DNA from: Hominiventricola aquisgranensis
GTDB lineage: Bacteria; Bacillota; Clostridia; Lachnospirales; Lachnospiraceae
Direction: 5' to 3'
Assembly (NCBI RefSeq): GCF_040096225.1
Contig: NZ_JBBMFC010000016.1
Span: forward strand, 19,965-83,964
Length of the DNA: 64,000 bases
Position numbers and translations under genes: made by a program. The notes under the pieces were generated by a model. The model worked only from the letters and a program-made list of their open reading frames with translations, had not been told where the DNA came from and searched no databases. How positions within the stretch are numbered: the stretch's first letter is position 1; every line of letters begins with the position of its first letter. Positions 59,947 to 64,000 of the stretch are shown piece by piece.

Positions 59947-60951
59947 TTATTTTTCAATCTTAAAATACCGATCCAGCACCATATCCTCTATTTTTCCAAC
60001 GGTACAGTTGCGCACTGTATTGATCACAAAACAGATTGCCAGCACAACCAGTGCGTAAACAGCCACCACAGCAAACAGATACCATACTGTTTCATATGCT
60101 TCTACCGTCACATACCCATTCAAAAACTTTCGCACGGTCCCTTCAAACACATAGCAAGCCAGTACATTTTGCGCCAGTTTATTGATAATGCCAGACTGAA
60201 GTTTCAGGCTCTTGAACCACAAGAAAATAAATATTGACGAAAATAAAATGGTAACGGAACAGTCTCTGGCGAAATTTCCGGTACAGGTTCCCCTAATAAG
60301 TGACAAAACCATATTCAGTACAAATGTGGCAGCCACACCTACATATGCCAGAATAGCAGCTTTACGCTTGGGAACTGCATCCTCTTTATACTTTCTGATA
60401 TATCTTCCGATCAGATACATCAGAATCATATTTGCCAGACCCTTCCCGCTGTCCGCAGTTACATTGTCCGCGATGAAAAAGATGCTCGGAATCACGCTAA
60501 ACACTGTCACACACAGAAGCAACAGCTTTTCGAATTCCTTCTTTTCCATCTTCTCCGGAATCTGGTTAATGTACGGAGCCAGAAGCATCAGTACAATATA
60601 GCAGGTCATAAACCAGTATCGTCTGGTGATTACCGGGAAAATAGCTTTTATCCAATCTGTTTTTGATATAGCGTCCCATCCCATGACCGTTGTACAGATG
60701 GTTGCGGTCAGCGAAAAGAATATCACTGTCAGATCCAGCTTTATAAGTCTTCTGGTATTCTTTTTGATTCCAAAATATCCGGAGATCAGCACAAAGCAGG
60801 AAACCCCACAGTTAAACAGTGCATTTTCAAACACTGCAAGCGCCATATTTCCGCCGTGTACCGTCTCCAGCATGCTTCCAAAGGTGTGCATATATACAAT
60901 TCCAAACATGCATAAGATACGTAATAATTCTATACCGGATTTTCTGTTCAT
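59947..60951 (-). CDS. membrane acyltransferase (Acyl_transf_3 / OafA type)
   Basis: 334 residues with ten helices. RKSGIELLRILCMFGIVYMH carries the catalytic-region His of this family, and SCFVLISGYFGIKK is its second conserved block. It probably attaches acetyl or similar groups to a surface polysaccharide. The ATG at 60951 overlaps the stop of the upstream membrane protein by one base. Confidence 0.88.
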   Translation of the reverse strand: MNRKSGIELLRILCMFGIVYMHTFGSMLETVHGGNMALAVFENALFNCGVSCFVLISGYFGIKKNTRRLIKLDLTVIFFSLTATICTTVMGWDAISKTDWIKAIFPVITRRYWFMTCYIVLMLLAPYINQIPEKMEKKEFEKLLLLCVTVFSVIPSIFFIADNVTADSGKGLANMILMYLIGRYIRKYKEDAVPKRKAAILAYVGVAATFVLNMVLSLIRGTCTGNFARDCSVTILFSSIFIFLWFKSLKLQSGIINKLAQNVLACYVFEGTVRKFLNGYVTVEAYETVWYLFAVVAVYALVVLAICFVINTVRNCTVGKIEDMVLDRYFKIEK

Positions 60952-62534
60952 TACAATTCAACCTTATCTAAATATTTCTGGAAGACTTTTTGATCAGATA
61001 TTTCATATACCCAGTACTCTTCCGTATCCAGTATCAGTTTCCAGTCTTCCTGCGGATCAAATAGTCCTTCAGTTCTTTCTTTTTCAAGAATTAAAGGAAA
61101 TTCCCCTTCATGATATTCGAATGTAGCAGGAGTCAGCCAGTTTCGATTTTTCAGTTTATGATTCGGTCCATACGCCTGTACAATTCTCATATCCATCTTA
61201 CCATTTGTTAATTCAGTCATCAGATTGCCTGATTTAAATGTTGAATATCCAAATGTGTAGTCACTGTCCATTAGTAAATCATATACAGAACGGAGGCCTT
61301 CATTTGTTGTGCTGCTGGCTATGGTATGATATTCCCTCATTCCCAACATTCCAATCACAATATAAATGCAAGTAAGACAAATGTACTGTTTTTTTATCGG
61401 AAACTTATCCAGCAATGCGAGCAGCAAAAAGACTGGCACCGTACTGCACATGATCCATCTGGCTTCCACCATATCAATTGCAATAAACAAAAACAAACTG
61501 ACACTAAATATCGCTATCACAAATGCAGGCAGAAGTTGCTCTTCCTGTTCCAGGTTCTTCATTTTCACTGCCAGACGAATCAACACATAAATAATTGTAC
61601 CCACCAGAACAATTGACAATGCGTTACAGATTCCACCAAGCGAAACCAGATCTTTTTCACCGGCATATCCGGTAACTGTTAATATGGCATTGAAAATATT
61701 CTGGAAATTTTCTGCAGTAAATACTTCCGGAAATTTCATTGCCCGATCCGTATCATATATATAAGTTTTACTCAGAATCAATATATTGACCAGATATCCC
61801 CCAAAGGCTGCTACACTCCAAATTAATGCTGACAATGCCCCCATAGGAATATCTAACAGATGGTTCCATTTTTTTCGTTCCTGCTGATTCCACCAGATCC
61901 AGAAAAAAGCCACAAGCAATGGTGCATATGTCAGTTCCAGATGTCTAAGTCCTTCCAGACTACTGACAAATGCAAGAACACTACCTGCAATTACAAGCAT
62001 CCCTTTGGACTTAACACTTTTCTCTTTCTTGCAGATTCTAAGCGCCAATCCCAGTGTCACAAAACAAACCGATACAGCCGGAATGTAATATGCTTTCATG
62101 GCCAAAAACAGCCATGCTCTACTAACAGGTATCAGTAATAAAAACGCACTTTTCCAGAAACGTGCCGATGCCTTTTCAGAATCTATTCCACGCAGGCAAA
62201 AATAATAACATCCAAGGAAAATTCCACTAAGTATCATTTGTCCAACGATACGAACCACCTGGAAATTTGATGTAAAATGAAACAGTAAAGAATAGACCAA
62301 CTGATTATTCAGAATTTCTATTTCTGTAGAACCTTTCCACGTGGATGAAATAATTTTTCCTTCTCGTGCTAATAATCTGGCATATACTAATTCTGAAGCA
62401 TCATCAGAATTTATAAAATTAAAATAATATTTATGTGTCATCCATGCATTCAGCAAAATAATTGCCACCAGCATGACTTTTCCAAACAGAATAAAACATT
62501 TTTCTGTTTTTTCTTTACTCCAATTTAGTTTCAC
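60951..62534 (-). CDS. GT-C-like polytopic membrane protein in the glycan cluster
   Basis: 527 residues with about eleven to twelve helices and a soluble C-terminal domain of about 120 residues. The first outer loop reads FINSDDASELVYARLLAREG. The DD pair there matches the acidic motif position of GT-C glycosyltransferases (compare PMT/ArnT/GT39). Probably transfers a sugar from a lipid carrier, or acts as polymerase. The start is GTG at 62534 with GAGGTG upstream. Coupled to the downstream acyltransferase gene. Confidence 0.7.
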   Translation of the reverse strand: MKLNWSKEKTEKCFILFGKVMLVAIILLNAWMTHKYYFNFINSDDASELVYARLLAREGKIISSTWKGSTEIEILNNQLVYSLLFHFTSNFQVVRIVGQMILSGIFLGCYYFCLRGIDSEKASARFWKSAFLLLIPVSRAWLFLAMKAYYIPAVSVCFVTLGLALRICKKEKSVKSKGMLVIAGSVLAFVSSLEGLRHLELTYAPLLVAFFWIWWNQQERKKWNHLLDIPMGALSALIWSVAAFGGYLVNILILSKTYIYDTDRAMKFPEVFTAENFQNIFNAILTVTGYAGEKDLVSLGGICNALSIVLVGTIIYVLIRLAVKMKNLEQEEQLLPAFVIAIFSVSLFLFIAIDMVEARWIMCSTVPVFLLLALLDKFPIKKQYICLTCIYIVIGMLGMREYHTIASSTTNEGLRSVYDLLMDSDYTFGYSTFKSGNLMTELTNGKMDMRIVQAYGPNHKLKNRNWLTPATFEYHEGEFPLILEKERTEGLFDPQEDWKLILDTEEYWVYEISDQKVFQKYLDKVEL

Positions 62535-62539
62535 AAATG

Positions 62540-63535
62540 TTATTCACCTCTTTTAATAAATCGTTCCATCATTTCACTCAATTTTTTCGCATCAAATGTC
62601 TCAAAAAACTCTGCCTTTTCATAATCTCCTACTCCATCTCTGGCATAAAGGCAGTCTGCTGCCAGAATCGGTGCTCCCACAGATCTGGCTTCCAGAAGCG
62701 GCAGACCAATGGTTTCAATATAAGACGGAAATACCAGTACCGATCTGGCATATTGTGCAAACAAGTCTTCCCTTGACATCATTCCCACGAATCGGATCGG
62801 CAGCGTCTTCTCTTCCGCTTCTTTTTTCAATGCCCGAATCCCGTCGTTCTCGTCCCCGTTCAGAGTCCATACCGCTTCCCAGTCAGTGCATCCCCGCTTC
62901 TTCAGAAGTTCACAGGCTTTCAGAAATGTGCGGTGATTCTTATAGGCAGGAGGTCCTGCGGGGAAGAAAAACACCGCATGTCCTTCTTCCATGTGCCATG
63001 GATCCGTCTTCAGCATCTCCACAGGCGGGAACTTCACCTGTACCCGTTCTGCCGGGATCTTACATTGCCGGACGATCTCCTCCTTCATCCAGTTGGTCTG
63101 CACCAGCACCTGCTCTGCCCTGCGTATAGATTTCTTCATCATCCGCCCAAGGATCTGCTGACTGTACCATGGACGAAATGCCTCCTGCGGCCTGAACTTG
63201 TATTCAGAGAATGGAAGGGCATTATGTTCATAGACAATCTGCGGCACTCCCGCATGAGGAAGTTCGATATTCTGCAAGGACAACACCTTGTCCGCATGAT
63301 ATTTTTTCACCAGTTTATGCGCCAGCACCTGATCAAAATACATCCGATGAAGCGGACTCTTCTTGATCCACGGGAAATTCAGCACCTTGATATGGGGCTG
63401 TTCCTTCAGTTTGCAGACACTGAGCACGAAGATATACTCATTCTTTGTATCCTTACAGAACTCCTCATAGAAGCTGTTCAGTACAGTCAGTGCTCCTCCG
63501 CTGGATGCGGCCACATCATAGACTAGGATCCTCAT
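62540..63535 (-). CDS. glycosyltransferase, family 4-like (GT-B)
   Basis: 331 residues, cytoplasmic. MRILVYDVAASSGGALTVLN starts the first Rossmann domain. The second domain shows VFFFPAGPPAYKNHRTFLKA, RFVGMMSREDLFAQYA and the EX7E motif in FPSYIETIGLPLLEARSVGA, which binds nucleotide sugar. It adds a sugar to the repeating unit of the surface polysaccharide. It overlaps the upstream oxidoreductase gene by four bases. Confidence 0.9.
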   Translation of the reverse strand: MRILVYDVAASSGGALTVLNSFYEEFCKDTKNEYIFVLSVCKLKEQPHIKVLNFPWIKKSPLHRMYFDQVLAHKLVKKYHADKVLSLQNIELPHAGVPQIVYEHNALPFSEYKFRPQEAFRPWYSQQILGRMMKKSIRRAEQVLVQTNWMKEEIVRQCKIPAERVQVKFPPVEMLKTDPWHMEEGHAVFFFPAGPPAYKNHRTFLKACELLKKRGCTDWEAVWTLNGDENDGIRALKKEAEEKTLPIRFVGMMSREDLFAQYARSVLVFPSYIETIGLPLLEARSVGAPILAADCLYARDGVGDYEKAEFFETFDAKKLSEMMERFIKRGE

Positions 63536-64000
63536 GACTCTTTTACCTTCTGCATAGCTTTGATCAGTAGCTCCTGTCCACGGAATGCATCAGCAATCAC
63601 CGTATTCTTCTCCTGTCCGCGGAGCACTTTACAAATATATTCATACTCTGCGTGAATACCCTTATCCTGCTTGAGCTTTTCTTTTACGGACTTGGTACTG
63701 CCGTATTTCTTCAACCGGATAAAGTTGTCCATCTCATAGACCGAACCATTGGACAGCACACGAAGCTGTTCCTTCGGATATTTCTTGGAGCCCATGGAAG
63801 AGTAGACAATATTTCCAATGGCACCTGATGCAAATCGAAGAGTAATCAGTACGTTATCATTCATCGGATAAGCATTGTTGGATGCAGCAGTTACTGTCAG
63901 ATCCTCCAGATGACTTCCGTCCAGATACTGGATCAGATCCACAAAATGACATGCCTCGCCAAGAATCCTGCCGCCACCTGCTGCTTCATCATGTACCCAG
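63532..64000 (-). CDS. Gfo/Idh/MocA-family oxidoreductase, C-terminal part (runs off the right edge)
   Basis: The visible 155 residues start in the middle of the catalytic domain: HDEAAGGGRILGEACHFVDL (conserved GGR...HFVD with the active-site His), then ITLRFASGAIGNIVYSSMGS and a C-terminal helix. The family converts sugars or sugar nucleotides with NAD(P). Such proteins in polysaccharide loci are often two-domain enzymes with an alcohol-dehydrogenase-like N-terminus, but the N-terminus lies outside the window. Confidence 0.88.
   Translation of the reverse strand, partial: WVHDEAAGGGRILGEACHFVDLIQYLDGSHLEDLTVTAASNNAYPMNDNVLITLRFASGAIGNIVYSSMGSKKYPKEQLRVLSNGSVYEMDNFIRLKKYGSTKSVKEKLKQDKGIHAEYEYICKVLRGQEKNTVIADAFRGQELLIKAMQKVKES

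Overview
The window looks like chromosomal DNA of a Lachnospiraceae (Clostridia) gut bacterium. The evidence is a typical low-to-mid GC Firmicute gene set, strong AGGAGG ribosome sites, TTGACA-17-TATAAT promoters, tRNA genes without encoded CCA, a T-box in front of thrS, an L20 leader in front of infC-rpmI-rplT, a CIRCE box at clpB, and a gene trio that I recall as restricted to this family (DUF5716/DUF5717). Almost all genes lie on the minus strand. I see no rRNA, CRISPR array or complete insertion sequence.

Layout from left to right. 1-3.6 kb: start of glycerol kinase, then clpB with a CIRCE-controlled promoter. 3.6-8.2 kb: an accessory patch with a truncated ORF6N gene, nicotinamidase, a two-gene Septu-like anti-phage operon (PtuA ATPase, PtuB HNH nuclease) and a MATE exporter. 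8.3-13.5 kb: a cytidylate-kinase-like protein, three tRNA-Leu genes (one with the rare anticodon AAG), an XRE regulator, two COG0523/CobW GTPases (one with a histidine/aspartate-rich metal-binding stretch, one fused to a YcgQ/DUF1980-like domain), and infC-rpmI-rplT behind an L20-responsive leader. 13.5-20.4 kb: a sugar (probably maltodextrin-type) ABC uptake operon with its LacI regulator, MsmK ATPase and MalQ. Its binding-protein gene carries an in-frame stop. 20.5-29.5 kb: citrate synthase, an Rpn-type nuclease, a PdaB-like deacetylase, a DMT exporter, and a MarR-controlled pair of half-size ABC exporters. 29.5-36 kb: a CmpB-like membrane protein, purF-purB, and a polar amino-acid ABC transporter.

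36-48.5 kb: a three-gene operon of unknown function (TPR-like protein, ASKHA-like DUF5716, giant DUF5717), a PLP aminotransferase, a 600-base gene-free stretch holding two inverted copies of a long foldback element, a PpiC-like lipoprotein with a Cof-type phosphatase, a small acidic membrane protein, a MocR regulator and glnS. 48.6-64 kb: housekeeping genes (tRNA-Thr, rlmB-mrnC-cysS, ispF, tRNA-Met, thrS) interleaved with AT-richer surface-glycan genes: a polytopic membrane protein, an alpha-1,2-fucosyltransferase, a Wzx-type flippase, an acyltransferase, a GT-C-like membrane protein, a GT4 glycosyltransferase and the end of a Gfo/Idh/MocA oxidoreductase. The last group runs off the right edge and is probably one end of a capsule or exopolysaccharide locus.

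The most notable items are the paired foldback elements at 42.3-42.8 kb, the DUF5716/5717/TPR operon, the Septu-like operon, the CobW pair, the tRNA-Leu(AAG) gene and the nonsense mutation in the sugar-binding protein. All calls come from reading the sequence; no database search was run.
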